Source: Dastarcus helophoroides
Taxonomy: Eukaryota; Arthropoda; Insecta; Coleoptera; Bothrideridae
Reading direction: 5' to 3'
DNA: 64,000 nucleotides
NCBI GenBank assembly: GCA_028583605.1
Contig: CM053337.1
Span: 18,020,694-18,084,693, forward strand
In this document: positions 47,580-59,599 of the stretch, one piece after another
Layout of the letters: the number at the start of each line of letters is the position of its first letter
How positions within the stretch are numbered: the first letter of the stretch is position 1
Program-made: the position numbers and the translations under genes
Notes under the pieces: generated by a model
Database searches by the model: none
Told to the model about the DNA's origin: nothing
What the model saw: only the letters and a program-made list of their open reading frames with translations

Positions 47580-50500
47580 TTATTTTTTTTGTTTTTTCCA
47601 GTTTCGATCTTATTTCGATATTTCGACTTTTCTCGATTTATTTTTCGATATTTCGATCATTTGTCGATATTTCAATTTGTTTTTGATGCTTCGCGTTTTA
47701 ATCAATTAACGAAGTTTTGTTTGATATTTCGACTTTGTTTTCGATATTTCGACTTTGATCTGGATATTTCGATTTTTTCGCTATTTCACTTTTTTCGTTA
47801 TTCGCTATTTCATTTTTTTCGTTATTGGTCTTCTTTTTCGCAATTTTAATTTCTTCGCGATATTTCAATTGTTCAAGGGCGGTTTCTATGTCGCGGCACG
47901 ATATATTTCGATTTTGTTTTCAAAATTTCGATTTTTCAAAGTTTCCATATTCTTTTTTGGATATTTCGACCTTTTTTTCCCTTTCCATTTCTTTTTTGAT
48001 TAATCGATTTTTCGGCGATATTTCCATTATTTTCTTGGTACTTCCGTGTCTTAATCAATTTACAATGTTGATATTTCGATTTTGTTCGTTCTTTTACTAT
48101 TTTAATTTTTTACGATATTTCAGTTATTAAAGATGGATAAAACATAAATTAATCGTTCCATGTTGTGGTACGATTATTTCGATTTTTTTTCTAGATATTC
48201 GATTTTTTCGCTATTTCGATTTCTTCCCGATATTTCGATTTCTTTTCGATATTTCAATTATTCAGGGATGGATATATTTCTATTAAGTTTTCGATATTTT
48301 CATTTTTTTTAAGTTTCGACCTTTTTTCGATATTTCAATTTTTTCAGTTTCAATTTTTTTCGATATTTTGTCGATATGTCGATTTTTTCTTGATGCTTCG
48401 TGTTTTTCATCGCTTTACGATATTTTACTTGATAATTCGATTTTGTTACCAGTATTTCGATTTTTTTGTCAATTCGATTTCTTCTCGATATTTCGATCTT
48501 TTTCAATTTTTCTTAAAGCTTTATGTTTTACTTTTCCTGGATATTTCGATTTTGATCTTGATATTTCAATTTTTTTGTCATTTCGATGTCTTCTCGATAT
48601 TTCGATTGTTCAAGGGTGGATCAACTATAAATTGATCGTTCTATTTCGTGACACGATATAGTTCGACCTAGTCTTTAATATACTCGATTTTTTCGAAGTT
48701 TTGATTTTATTCGATATTTCGATGTTTTATTGATATTTCGATATTTTGTCGATATTTCGAATTTTTCTTGATGCTTCCTGTTTTTCCTACATTTCGACTC
48801 TTTCGATATTTCGATTTTTCAATATTTCGATTTTTTGGAATTTCGAAATTTTGTTTGATATTTCCACTTTTACTTTTTTGATATTTCGATTTTTTTGGTT
48901 TTTGTTTTTAGTTGTTTTCGGTATTTAGATTTTTGCGATATCTCGATTTTTCGATAATTCGATTTATTCGATATATTTCGATTTTTTTTTATATATCGAT
49001 TTTTTTGATATTTCGATTTTTATTTTTTTTTGATATTTTATTTTTAATGTTTCGATATTTTGATTTTTCGATTTTTTGGTATTTCGATTTTTCGATGTTT
49101 CAATTTTTCGATATTTCGATTTTTCAATAGTTCGATTTTTCGATATTTCTTTTTTTTTGAAATTTCGAAATTTTCATTTGTCATATTTTCGATTTTTGAA
49201 TTTTTTTTATTTTCGGTATTTCGACTGTTCGATATATCGATTTTGATTGATATTTCGATTTTTCGAAATTTCAATATTTTTTCGATTTTTATTCGATTTT
49301 CGAATTTCATATTTTGATTTTAATGTTCATTTTGATTTTTCGATTTTTTGGTATTTCGATTTTTCGATGTTTCAATTTTTCGATATTTCGATTTTTCAAT
49401 AGTTCGATTTTTCGATATTTCTTTTTTTTGAAATTTCGAAATTTTCATTTGTCGATATTTCGATTTTTTTGAATTTCGTTTTTTTCGCTTTTTTCGGTAT
49501 TTCGACTTTCTCGATATATCGATTTTTTGATATTTGATATTTCGATTTTTTTTTTCGAAATTTCAATATTTTTTGATTTTTCGATGTTTTGATATTTCGA
49601 TATTTTGATTTTTCAATTTTTTGGATTTCGATTTCTTCGATATTTTGATTTTTCGATAATTTGGAATTTTTCGATTTTTCAATATTTCGATTTTATTGAT
49701 ATTTCGATATTTTGTCGATATTTCGATTTTTTCTTGATGCTTCCTGTTTTTCCTACATTTCGACTTTTTCGATTTTTTGGAATTTCGAAATTTTGTTTAA
49801 TATTTCCACTTTTTTGATATTTCGATTTTTTTGATTTTTGTTTTTAGTTTTCGGTATTTTGATTTTTCGATATCTCGATTTTTCGATATTTCGATTTTTC
49901 GATATTTCGATTTTTCGATATTTCGATTTTTCGATATTTTAATATTTCGATTTTTTCTATATATCGATTTTTTTGTTTTTTCATGTTTCGACATTTTGAT
50001 TTTTCGATTTTTTGGTATTTCGATTTTTCGATGTTTCAATTTTTCGATGTTTCAATTTTTCAATATTTCGATTCTTCGATAGTTCGATTTTTCGATATTT
50101 CTATTTTTTTGAAATTTCGAAATTTTCATTTGTCAATATTTCGTTTTTTTCGCTTTTTTCGGTATTTCGACTGTCTCGATATATCGATTTTTTGATATTT
50201 AATATTTCGATTTTTTTTTCGAAATCTCAATATTTTTTGATTTTTCGATGTTTTGATATTTCGATATTTGATTTTTCAATATTTTGGTATTTCTTCGAAT
50301 TTTTGATTTTATTCGAGATTTCGATATTTTATTGATATTTCGATATTTTGTCGATATTTCGAGTTTTTGTTGATGCTTCCTGTTTTTCCCACATTTCGAC
50401 TTTTTCGATATTTCGATTTTTTGGAATTTCGAAATTTTTGTTTGATATTTCCACTTTTTTGATATTTCGATTTTTTTGATTTTTGTTTTTAGTTGTTTTT

Positions 50501-51055
50501 GGTATTTTGATTTTTCGAGATCTCGATTTTTCGATATTTCTATTACCATATTTCGATTTTTCAATATTTTGATTTTCCATATTTTGATTTTTCGATATTT
50601 TAATATTTCGATTTTTTTCTATATATCGATTTTTTGATATTTCGATTTTTGGCCAAATTTCAATAATTTTTGATTTTTCATGTTTCGATATTTTGATTTT
50701 TCGATTTTTTGCTATTTCGATTTTTCGATGTTTCAATTTTTCGATATTTCGATTTTTCGATATTTCTATTTTCCATATTTCGATTTTTCGATATTTTGAT
50801 TTTCCATATTTTGATTTTTCGATATTTTAATATTTCGATTTTTTCTATGTATCGATTTTTTGATATTTCGATTTTTAGCGAAATTTCAATAATTTTTGAT
50901 TTTTCATGTTTCGATATTTTGATTTTTCGATTTTTTGGTATTTCGATTTTTCGATGTTTCAATTTTTCGATATTTCGATTTTTCAATATTTTTATATTTC
51001 GAATTTTACTCGATAGATTTAGATCTTTCTCAATATTTCGCTAATAAAAAAAGAA
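47580..51055 (-). repeat. Array J: TCGAAATA satellite in inverted orientation
   Basis: The + strand now reads TTTTTCGATATTTCGATTTT, the complement of array I. The higher-order landmarks are also reversed: TTCAAGGGCGG with CACGATATATTTCG near 47872-47912 corresponds to the CGAAATATATCGTCC with CCGCCCTTGAAG landmark near 44560-44620. GATGCTTCGTGTTTTTCATC near 48391 corresponds to array I's GATTAAAACACGAAGCATC. After about 48.7 kb it degenerates into nearly pure TTTCGATA/TTTTTCGA repeats. The numerous open frames rich in F, R, I and S are by-products. Confidence 0.9.
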
Positions 51056-53564
51056 ATGTTTCAATTTTTTTCAATATTTTTTGACTCAGATTTCCAGTTT
51101 TTTTCAACTTTTATATATTTCGAATAAAATAGGACAGGTCATATTTCGATATTTTCTCGATAATTCGTAAACAAAACGAAAAAAAGAGAGAAAATAAAGA
51201 GGTTAAAAAGCGTACATTCCTCGTTTAGGTTTTTTCGCACGATATCCGAAACACGGCACACAAAATTCCATTTCCCAAGCACGCCCATTTTTTACTTTAC
51301 AAACGAACTCTTTCTCACGATAAAATATTTATTTTAATCGACAGTCGAATAGAAACAAACACGTAATTAACACTTTTTAAAATAAACAAATAATCTTTCT
51401 ATTTCATTCATTTATTTTCTTTGTGCCAGAAGCGGACAAAAGCAAACCAAATAATGTATTAGCTTTTAATTAGCTACTGTGATGTAAAAAATTAGACAGA
51501 GATGAGATCAAGCCATGACCGCGCTTTCAAAATTACTCCGTTTCAAAACCTCCCACCCCCGAGATTAGCATTTCAGTGTTGTGGTGGTCGATTTCTTTTC
51601 TAATTTAAGAACTTTTGACGTCTCAAAAAAGAATCTCGTTAAGAACTTTTTTTAATATATTTCTGAAAGTTAAAAACTATCAAAGGTACTATATCATTAC
51701 AGAAACTTTAATTGTTTCATAACAATTAAAAATTCTGTAATGATAATGATAATGATTACAGAATTTTTAATTGTTTCATAACAATTAACAATTTTGTAAT
51801 GATACAGTCGAACCTTCTAACCATTAGTGATTTTGCAAACTTAGTTACATCATACATAATCTGGTTGTAAAATTAAACAGTTTCAAGATTAATTTTTTTT
51901 TAAAGAAGGAATACTCAAAGTAAAAAAATCAAAATTTGAAAATTCCGTCAGTATATCAATATTTTGACAGATTCATGTAACATGCATAAAAAATATTTTT
52001 ATTTTTCTCAACATACCAGAAAAACTCGACAGTGTTTACTAATCAGTAGATTTCTATAAGACTGTGAGATTTTATTGTGCGCCTTTTTAATTCGAAACTA
52101 GGAAATATCAAAGATATGAAAGAAAGCGAATAGTTATAATGTCACATGTTCCGCGTCACCAATTATAACAATATTTAATAGGATAATTAGAACTTTCATA
52201 TGTGTTGTCTTGCCTTCTTATTTACGATATAAATATATCAATAAATATCCATGACAGAACACAAAACTTTCCTGCTTTCTGCTTGCTTTAACTCCGAAAC
52301 TATTTTGTAACTTTTATACATCACAACGCTCCAACGCCCACCGCGTTCGCGCGTTATGAATTAAAGATCTATGAATGAAGTTGATTCGAAAAGAGACCGA
52401 AGGAAGAAAAAAAGTTTAGCATTTGAATAAATTAATCGAGCCGAGTCGGTTACAAAATCGCCACTATTTGTTCGAAAATATGATCGTGGGAATAGCTGGG
52501 ACGCCCACTGAAAATTGACAAGTTGAAAAACTCGCGGCCTACTACATAATTCAACGAATTATTTCAGTATTAATGGAATATAGATTGAAATTAAAAGCAG
52601 TCGATTGGGTTTGATTTATTGCATCCTTTGGGCTTTTGCACGATTTGGACTAATGAAATCGCATCTTGACGGCGAGGACCCCTTCTGGGAAGACCACTTT
52701 GGTGCGGCCACTTTAAGAAAAATTTTTCTCGAAAATGTTTAGGGTTCCAATTTTAAAACATTTAATTTTTTAAGTATTGAAAAAATTCTTCCTCTATGAA
52801 TTATTTTTTTTAAATTTCGAGTTTTGGAATTGTTGGTTTAAGCGAAAATTTCGAAGGAGTCTAGTAAAAAATTTTTCTTGTTAGAAATTTCGAGTCCTGA
52901 TTTCTTCCAAATCTACCTTCGCTTTTTTTAATTTTGAGGCAGAATTTCGGCTTCTAAAGACAGATTTTTTTCTTTAGTCGTATTTCGATATACAAATAGA
53001 AATTTTATGTGCACTACAAACGATACATTATAACAATTTTTTTCTATAAGAGTGATTCCAATATGAAAAATAGACACTACGAGGGTAATTTTAAAATTAA
53101 GTTTTCGAATTTTTATGTTGAATTAGCTCTCGGTTTCAGTGGCCACAGTTAAAAAATACAATTAAATACGCAGCGACGTTAAAAAGCTTTGTATAAGAAC
53201 AAAATGATGGATAATAAACTTGCATATCCTCGGCATGTAATAATGTTGAGTAATACACTTTCCTGGACAATTTTAAACAAGTTTATCTTTTTTTTTATTG
53301 CAACTCTCGCAACTGCAAACGTGTAGCAGAGCAGACTCTCCGTCTAGGTGCATGATCTACATTATCTCTGCGTTTTCTCAGAAATTCACGTTAGCATATC
53401 CATAATTAACTATTTCATTTTGTTTGTGGTACAGCGAAACGCTGGAAGCTGATACTTTGCAACGTTCAAGAAAATAATCTGCATGAAATCTAATCGTTTC
53501 TTAGAAATCGTATGACTTGCATTATTAGCGAGGAAACTCGGAGTATTTTGGTTGACGTTTTTAT
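51056..53564 (+). other. Unique AT-rich intron segment
   Basis: About 2.5 kb without arrays except the duplicated hairpin at 51696-51803. It contains ordinary AT-rich intron sequence with GC-richer spots near 52320 and 52670. No exon or RNA gene was recognised. Confidence 0.45.
51696..51803. repeat. Duplicated AT-rich hairpin
   Basis: CAATTAAAAATTCTGTAAT (51723-51741) is the exact reverse complement of ATTACAGAATTTTTAATTG (51755-51773), with a 13 bp GATAATGATAATG spacer. The same block (ATTACAGAA...TTTCATAACAATTAA...TGTAAT) is also a direct duplication with ~56 bp spacing, each copy being self-complementary. Confidence 0.9.
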
Positions 53565-56385
53565 TTGAACTCTCGTCGCTTTTCTCTCTTCCCTCTTTTC
53601 TCTCCTTCTCCCTTTTTTCTTTTCTTTTTTCTCTTTTGGTTCTGCCTTTACACGTCAACTCCTTCTATTCTCTTCGCTTCTCTTCTCTTCTCTTCTTTGT
53701 CTCTTCTCATTCTCTTCTCTCTCTTCTCTCTCTTCTCTTCTCTTCTCTTCCTCTTTCTCTTCTCTTCTCTTTTCTTTTCTTTTCCTTTTCTTTTCTTTTC
53801 TGTCTTTTCTTCTCTCTCTTTTTTCTCTATTTCTTTTCTCTTCTCTTCTTTTCTCTCTCCTTCTCTTCTTTTCTCTTCTCTTCTCTTCTTTTCATATTCT
53901 TTTTCTCTTCTCTTCTGTTCTCTCTCTTTCCTCTCCTCTTTCTTCTCTTCTCATTCTCTTCTCTCATCTCTTCTTCTCTCTTCCTTCTCTTTTCCCATCT
54001 CTTCTCTTCTCTCTATCTCTCTTTTCTTTCTATCTCTTCCCTTTCTCTTCTTTCTCTTCTCTTCCTCTTTCCTCTTCTTCCTATCTTCTCTCTTCCATCT
54101 CTCTCTTCCCATCTCATCTCTTCCCATCTCTTCTCTTCCCATCTCATCTCTTCCATTCTATCTCGTCCCATTTCTTTCCATCTCTCTCTTCATGTCTTTT
54201 CTCATCGCATCTCTTCTCTTCCCATCTCTTCTTCCTCTTTCTTCTATCTCTTCTCTTCCCCTTTCTTCTCTTTCCATCTCTTCCCATCTTTTCTCTTCCT
54301 ATCCCTTCTCTTCCCATCTCTTCTCTTCTCTTCCCATCTTTCTCTTCCCATCTCTTCTCTTTCCATCCTTCTTTGTCCATTTCTTCTTTTCCCATCTCAC
54401 CTCTTCTCTTCCTATATCTTCTCTTCTTATTTAATCTCTTCTCTTCTCATCGCATCTTTTCTCTTTCCATCTCTGCTCTTCCCATCTCTTCTCTTCTCAT
54501 CTCTTTTCTTCCTATCTCATTTCTTCTCTTCCCATATTTTCTCTTCTTATCTCTTCTCTTCCCATCTCATAGCTTTTCTTCCCATCTTTTCTCTTCCCAT
54601 TTCTTGTCTTCCCATTTCATCTCTTCTCTTTCTATCCCTTTTCTCCCCATTTCTTTTCTTTCCATCTCTTCTCTTCCCATATCTTCTCTTCTAATTTAAT
54701 CTCTTCTCTTCCCATCTCTTCTCTTTTCTTCCCATCTCATCTTTTCTCTTCCCATCTCATCTCTTTTCTGCCCATCTTTTCTCTTCCTTTCTCTTATCTT
54801 CCTATCTCTTCTCTTCCTATCTCATCTCTTTTCTTCTCATATTTTCTCTTCCCATTTCTTCTCTTCCCATTTAATCTTGTCTCTTTCTATCTTTTCTCTC
54901 CCCATTTCTTTTCTTTCCATCTCGTCTCTTCCCATCTCATCTCTTTTTTCCCATTTTTCCTCATCCCATTTCATCTCTTCCCTTCCCATTTCATCTCTTC
55001 CATCTAATCTCTTTACTTCTCTTCTCTTCCCATTTATTCTCTTTCCATCTCTTTTCTTCCCATTTAATCTCTTCTCTCCCCATCTCCTCTCTTTCCACTT
55101 CATCTCTCCTTTTCCCATCTCATCTCTTTTCTTCCCATCTTTTCTCTTCCCGTTTCATCTTTTCTCTTCCATCTCTTCTCTTCCCATCTCTTCTTTTCCT
55201 ATCTCCTCTATTTTCTTCCCATCTCTTCTTTTCTCATTTCTTCTCTTCCCACTTCTTCTCTTCCCATCTCATCTCTTTTCTTCCCATCTCTTTTCTTCCT
55301 ATCTCTTCTTTTCCTAACATCTCTTCTCATCTCTTTTCTTCCCATCTCTTCTCTTCCCGTCTCTTCTCTTCTTATTTATTCTCTTCCCATCTCTTCTCTT
55401 CTGTCTCTTCTCTTCTTGTTTATTCTCTTCCCATTTCTTCTCTTCCCGTCTCCTCTCTTCCCATCTCTTCTCCCACCTCATCTTTTTTTTTCTCATCTCT
55501 TCTCTTCCCATCTCTTCTCTTTTCTTCCCATCTCTTCTCTTCCCATCTCATCTCTTTTCTTCCTACCTTTTCTCTTCCCATCTCTTCCCATCTCTTTTCT
55601 TCCCATCTCATCTCTTCTCTTCCCATCTCTTCTCTTTCTGTCTCATCTATTTTCTTCCTATCTCTTCTCTTTCCATCTCTTTTCTTCCTATCTTTTCTCT
55701 TCTTATCTTATCTCTTTTCTTCCCATCTCTTCTCCTCCCATTGCATCTTTTCTCTTCCCATCTCTTCTCTTCCCATTGCATCTTTTCTCTTCCCATCTCT
55801 TTTCTTCCCATTTCATCTCCTCTTCCCATCTCTTTTTTTCCCATTTCATCTCCTCTTCCCATCTATTCTCTTCCCATCTCTTCCCTTTCCATCTCTTCTC
55901 TTTCCGTCTCTTCTCTTTTCTTCCCATCTTTTTTCTTCCCATTTCACCTCTTCTCTTCCCATCTTATCTCTTTTCTTCCCATCTGTTCACTTCGCTTCTC
56001 TTCTCATCTATTTTCTTCCCATCTCTTTTTGTCCCATCTCTTCTCTTTCCATCTCTTCTCTTCCCATCTCTTCTCTTCCCATCTCATCTCTTTTCTTCCC
56101 ATATTTTCTCTTTCCGTCTCTTCTCTTCCCATCTCTTTTCTTCCTATCCCATCTCTTTTCTTCCCATCTTTTCTCCTCCCATCTCATCTCTTCTTTTCCC
56201 ATCTCATCTCTTCCCATCTTATCTCTTTCCATGTCATCTCTTTTTTTCCCATTTTTTTTCTTCCCATTTTATCTCTTCTCTTCCCATCTCTTCTCTTCCC
56301 ATCTCATCTCTTCTCTTCCCATCTCTTCTCTTCCCGTCTCTTCTCTTCTCGTCTCTTCTCTTCCCGTCTCATCTCTTTCCATAAT
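53565..56385 (+). repeat. 2.8 kb polypyrimidine tract (TCTCTTCCCATC)n
   Basis: The + strand is almost only C and T, with single A or G residues at fairly regular places. The first 400 bp is simple TTCTC repeat; later parts consist of CCCATCTCTTCTCTT and CCCATCTCATCTCTTTTCTT modules. Long open frames (up to 380 codons, S/F/L/P-rich on +, K/R/E-rich on -) result from the lack of stop codons in such sequence and are not genes. The mirror-symmetric pyrimidine runs could form triplex (H-)DNA. Confidence 0.95.
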
Positions 56386-57199
56386 TTTACGAAAAAAGAT
56401 TGAAAAGCTTAATTTTGATCTGGTGACGTTTGAAAAGAACTCTGAAGTGATTTAATTATTATTTATTTCTACAAATTTTAGTTTGCCCTCGTATATCAAA
56501 ATTACGTAATTAGTTGCATATTGTTCGGTATTAAACCACTTTAAAAGCAATAGAACGGAATGAATTAATTTGTTTTGCATCTATTACCGCTGAACTTCAA
56601 TTGATTGGCTTTCAGTGGCATTAATAAGTAAGTGGAATTGATTAAGTTTCATAACCGCTCGACTCGTCGGATAAGGCGATATTTTCAGCATCTAAGAATC
56701 GTTCCGATCTTTACATCTTTTTTTTTTATTATTAAAAATGATAATTGTAATTCATTGTGACAAGTTCACTAAAGGTTAACAGTACCAGGTGTATTTCTTG
56801 TATGTAAATGTGCTCGTTTGAGATCTAGTCCTTTCTAGAAATAAAAATGAGTAATATCGACTATTACTGGTCGAGTGAGCAGTGAGCCAGGGATGTCGTT
56901 TTTATTTTTATAATAAAACACGCAACTCCTGGGAACGAAAAGACAAAGCGAATGCCTTTTAAGTACATTAAAGAATTACATACTTCCATAATTAGCCGCA
57001 ATTACTAATCCATACCGATGGTGCAACTAATGAATAAACATATCCTTGTAACGGAAACGCATTATAAGGGCCCTTTTAAATCCACTCAGCGGTAAGTACC
57101 ACGCACGACGCGACCTTTCTTATTGTTAAATAAAACGTCTTTACTTGGTTTAAACCTGGAACACTTTTTGTTACTTATACAAGGTAACGTGTTAACTAA
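56386..57199 (+). other. Unique intron segment
   Basis: Non-repetitive AT-rich sequence separating the pyrimidine and purine tracts. No exon recognised. Confidence 0.5.
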
Positions 57200-58190
57200 G
57201 TAGAGAAATCAAAAATGAAGAGAGAATGGGAGTGAAGGGGACAAGGGGAGAAGAAGAGGAGAACTTATTTCGAACGGTAAAACATGAAGGAATGGTGGAA
57301 GAAGAGCGGGAAAAAAAGAGGGAAGAGAATAACGAGAAGAGCGTAGAATGAAAAAGGTAGAAAAAGAGAGAGAAAATGAAGAAGAAGAAAGAGAACCGAC
57401 AGAAGAAGAAAGAGAACCGGCAGAAGAAGAAAGAGACTTGGCAGAAGAAGAAGGAGAAAAGGCAGAAGAAGAATGAGAAAAGGCAGAAGAAGAAAGAGAA
57501 CCGACAGAAGAAGAAAGAGAAAAGGCAGAAGTAGAATGAGAGAAGGCAGAAGAAGAAAGAGAAAAGGCAAAAGAAGAAAGATACTAGGTAGAAGAAGAAA
57601 GAGAAAAGGCAGAAGAAGAATAAGAAAAGGTAGAAGAAGAAAGAGAAAAGGCAGAAGAAGAAAGAGAACCGGCAGAAGAAGAAAGAGAAAAGGCAAAAGA
57701 AGAAAGGGACTAGGTAGAAGAAGACAGAGAAAAGACAGAAAAAGAAAAAGGTAGAAGAAGAAAGAGAAAAGGCAGAAGAAGAAAGAGAAAAGGCAAAAGA
57801 AGAAAGAGACTAGGTAAAAGAAGAAAGAGAAAAGGCAGAAGAAGAAAAAGAAAAGGTAGAAGAAGAAAGAGAAAAGCAGAAGAAGAAAGAGAAAAGGCAA
57901 AAGAAGAATGAGAAAAGGCAGAAGAAGAAAGAGAACCGGCAGAAGACGAAAGAGAAAAGGCAAAAGAAGAAAGAGACTAGGTAGAAGAAGAAAGAGAAAA
58001 GGCAGAAAAAGAGAAAGGTAGAAGAAGAAAGAGAAAAGACAGAAGAAGAAGAGAAAAGGCAAAAGAAGAAAGAGACTAGGTAGAAGAAGAAAAGAAAAGT
58101 AGAAGAAGAAAGAAGAAGAAAGAAAAAGAAGAGAAGGAAAAGAAAGAAAGGAAGGTTGAAGAAAGAAAAAGGAAAGAAGAAAGAAGATTC
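57200..58190 (+). repeat. Polypurine minisatellite, 21 bp unit (AGAAGAAGAAAGAGAAAAGGC)
   Basis: The core, about 57380-58110, repeats a 21 bp unit with variants in GGC, GACT and ACCGGC. Being a multiple of three, it keeps frames open on both strands, which produces long R/K-rich or F/L/S-rich apparent proteins. There is no evidence of coding. Purines are on the + strand, opposite to the tract at 53565-56385. Confidence 0.93.
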
Positions 58191-58480
58191 TCTTTCTCCC
58201 ATCCCTTCTCTTCCCTTCCCATCTCTTCTCTTCCCATCTCATCTCTTTACTTCCCGTTTTTTCTCTTCTTGTCTCTTCTCTTCCGATCTCTTCTCTTCCC
58301 GTTTCGTTTCTTTTCTTCCTATCTCTTCTCTTTCCATCTCTTCTCTTCCCATTTCATCTTTTCTCTTCCCATCTCTTTTCTTCTCGTCGTTTCTCTTTTC
58401 TTCCCATCTCTTCTCTTCCCATCTGATCTCTTTTCTTCCCATCTTTTCACTTCCCGTCTCTTCTCTTGCCGTATCTGTTG
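58189..58480 (+). repeat. Second polypyrimidine tract, abutting the purine tract
   Basis: The sequence changes abruptly from GAAAGAAGAAAGAAG to ATTCTCTTTCTCCC at about 58190, then repeats TCTTCCCATCTCTTCTC. Its module is the same as in 53565-56385, so a piece of that tract lies downstream of the purine block. Confidence 0.92.
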
Positions 58481-58716
58481 CTACTACCAATAATAGCAAG
58501 TTTAGAGAATTCTACGGCATTCTTCTCTTCCCATCTCCCTACGGTTTATGATTTATAATGACCATTATTACTACACTTTGCCCGTTTTATAAATAAATAT
58601 GAAGTTAGATCCGGTTAACCGTTCTATCATATTCGCTTGTCAAAATTGCTGCCTAAAAGAGATAAACAATTCGTTTTGCGTCACAATTAGGGCTACCAAA
58701 AAGTTCTCATCTTTAC
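58481..58716 (+). other. Short unique intron segment
   Basis: Non-repetitive; nothing recognised. Confidence 0.5.
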
Positions 58717-58925
58717 AGTAGCAAAGCAAGTTGGTAACGCGTGATGGTCATTTGAAACCATAAATTTATCCCTTAATCAAAATCGCTCGCAAAAGAAGTT
58801 TTCACTTGAAAAAAATCCCAAAATTCCCATTTTAAAGCGGAAATATAAGTGATTAAAGTGGAAAAGACTCAACATTATGCTAAAACTTTCGAAATTACGA
58901 AATTTCGAAAAAAATTGTTAAAATC
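58717..58925 (+). repeat. Dispersed repeat R2, first of two direct copies
   Basis: The order is AGCAAAGCAAGTTGGTAACG, CGTGATGGTCA, AACCATAAATTTATC, CAAAATCGCTC, AAAGAAGTTTTCACTT, TTTTAAAGCGGAAAT, TTCGAAATTACGAAATTTCG. The same order is seen at 58965-59195, and a weaker match follows 26325. The TTGGTAACGCGTGATGGT start links it to the 20 bp minisatellite at 24975. Confidence 0.75.
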
Positions 58926-58964
58926 GGAAATCACTAACAACCGACCGTTTGTTCCTAATGTTTA

Positions 58965-59195
58965 CCTTAGCGAAGCATGTTGGTAACGCGTGATGCCACA
59001 CGTGATAGCCACGCGTGATGGTGACCCGTGTTGGTGACGCGAAAACCATAAAATTATCTCCTACCCAAAATCGCTCACTAAAGAAGTTTCCACTTAAAAT
59101 TTTTTTCGAAATTTCCGTTTTAAAGCGCAAATGTAGCCATTCAAGTGGGGAAAAATGTTGCCAAATTTCGAAATTACGAAATTTCGAAAACAATC
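58965..59195 (+). repeat. Dispersed repeat R2, second direct copy
   Basis: Matches 58717-58925 block by block but carries extra minisatellite words (ACACGTGATAGCCACGCGTG, ATGGTGACCCGTGTTGGTGA). It ends about 25 bp before the acceptor of the exon at 59222. Confidence 0.78.
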
Positions 59196-59221
59196 GAGAT
59201 ATACTATTTTGTTTGTTCCAG

Positions 59222-59552
59222 TACGGATCCGATGAATTTGCTCACGACTCGCCGAGGTACACGTCGCCCGGTGGCGGGGGTGGCGGAGGTGGCGGGCCTG
59301 GTCCCGGTTATTATTTGGGTCCGGATGGTGCGCCTAGCGACGGTGGGCGATTGGCCGGCGACTTACGGCGCTTCGTATCAAACTTACGAGGCTTACGGAC
59401 TCATTCCAGACAACGAAGCCCAAGGCCTACCACCTATGTCGTCGTTGAGGCCTAACGGGGCGCCCGCGAACGCCGCCTTACCTCCCGGTACCAACAGCGC
59501 GGCCTACGTTCCCGCCAATCAAACGGACGCCGTTAGTAAAACGTTAGGAGCA
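59222..59552 (+). CDS. da: Daughterless-like E-protein, central exon with apparent 1-bp frameshift
   Basis: The acceptor is TTCCAG at 59216-59221 and the donor GTAAGT at 59553. The 5' part reads YGSDEFAHDSPRYTSP, then a nine-glycine run, then PGPGYYLGPDGAPSDGG. The 3' part, in another frame, reads YGASYQTYEAYG, then LPPMSSLRPNG, then TDAVSKTLGA. Both halves match E-proteins in the right order: vertebrate members have a DSPGYPS block, LPPMSTF and GDALGKALASIY at the corresponding places. The exon is 331 bp, one more than a multiple of three, while all other visible exons are phase 0. Dropping one G from the GGG at 59344-59346 joins the halves in frame (GGDWPATYGAS) and makes the exon 330 bp. 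I therefore infer a sequencing or assembly homopolymer error. A real frameshift allele or a decayed paralogue is the alternative. Confidence 0.88.
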
Positions 59553-59599
59553 GTAAGTACCGTCCATTGGTGACCTTGAATGGAATGTCACTTTTATTT

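Larger units (their letters stand above)
4892..59221 (+). other. Giant intron of the da-like gene (~54.3 kb)
   Basis: The intron is bounded by GTAAGT at 4892 and TTCCAG ending at 59221, with both flanking exons in phase 0. Most of its length is tandem-repeat array, described in the separate entries. If small exons are hidden in the unique islands, this would be several introns rather than one. Confidence 0.75.

Noticed and set aside
47550..51044. Many F/R/I/S- or K/R/I/E-rich frames on both strands
   Set aside because: Translations of the TCGATATTTCGA satellite.
53552..54694. 380-codon open frame rich in S, F, L and P
   Set aside because: It lies wholly in the polypyrimidine tract, where stop codons are absent for compositional reasons. 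It has no ATG start and no complex sequence.
57265..58242. 325-codon antisense frame and the R/K-rich sense frame in the purine tract
   Set aside because: These are by-products of a 21 bp minisatellite; the residue pattern is a pure translation of the repeat.
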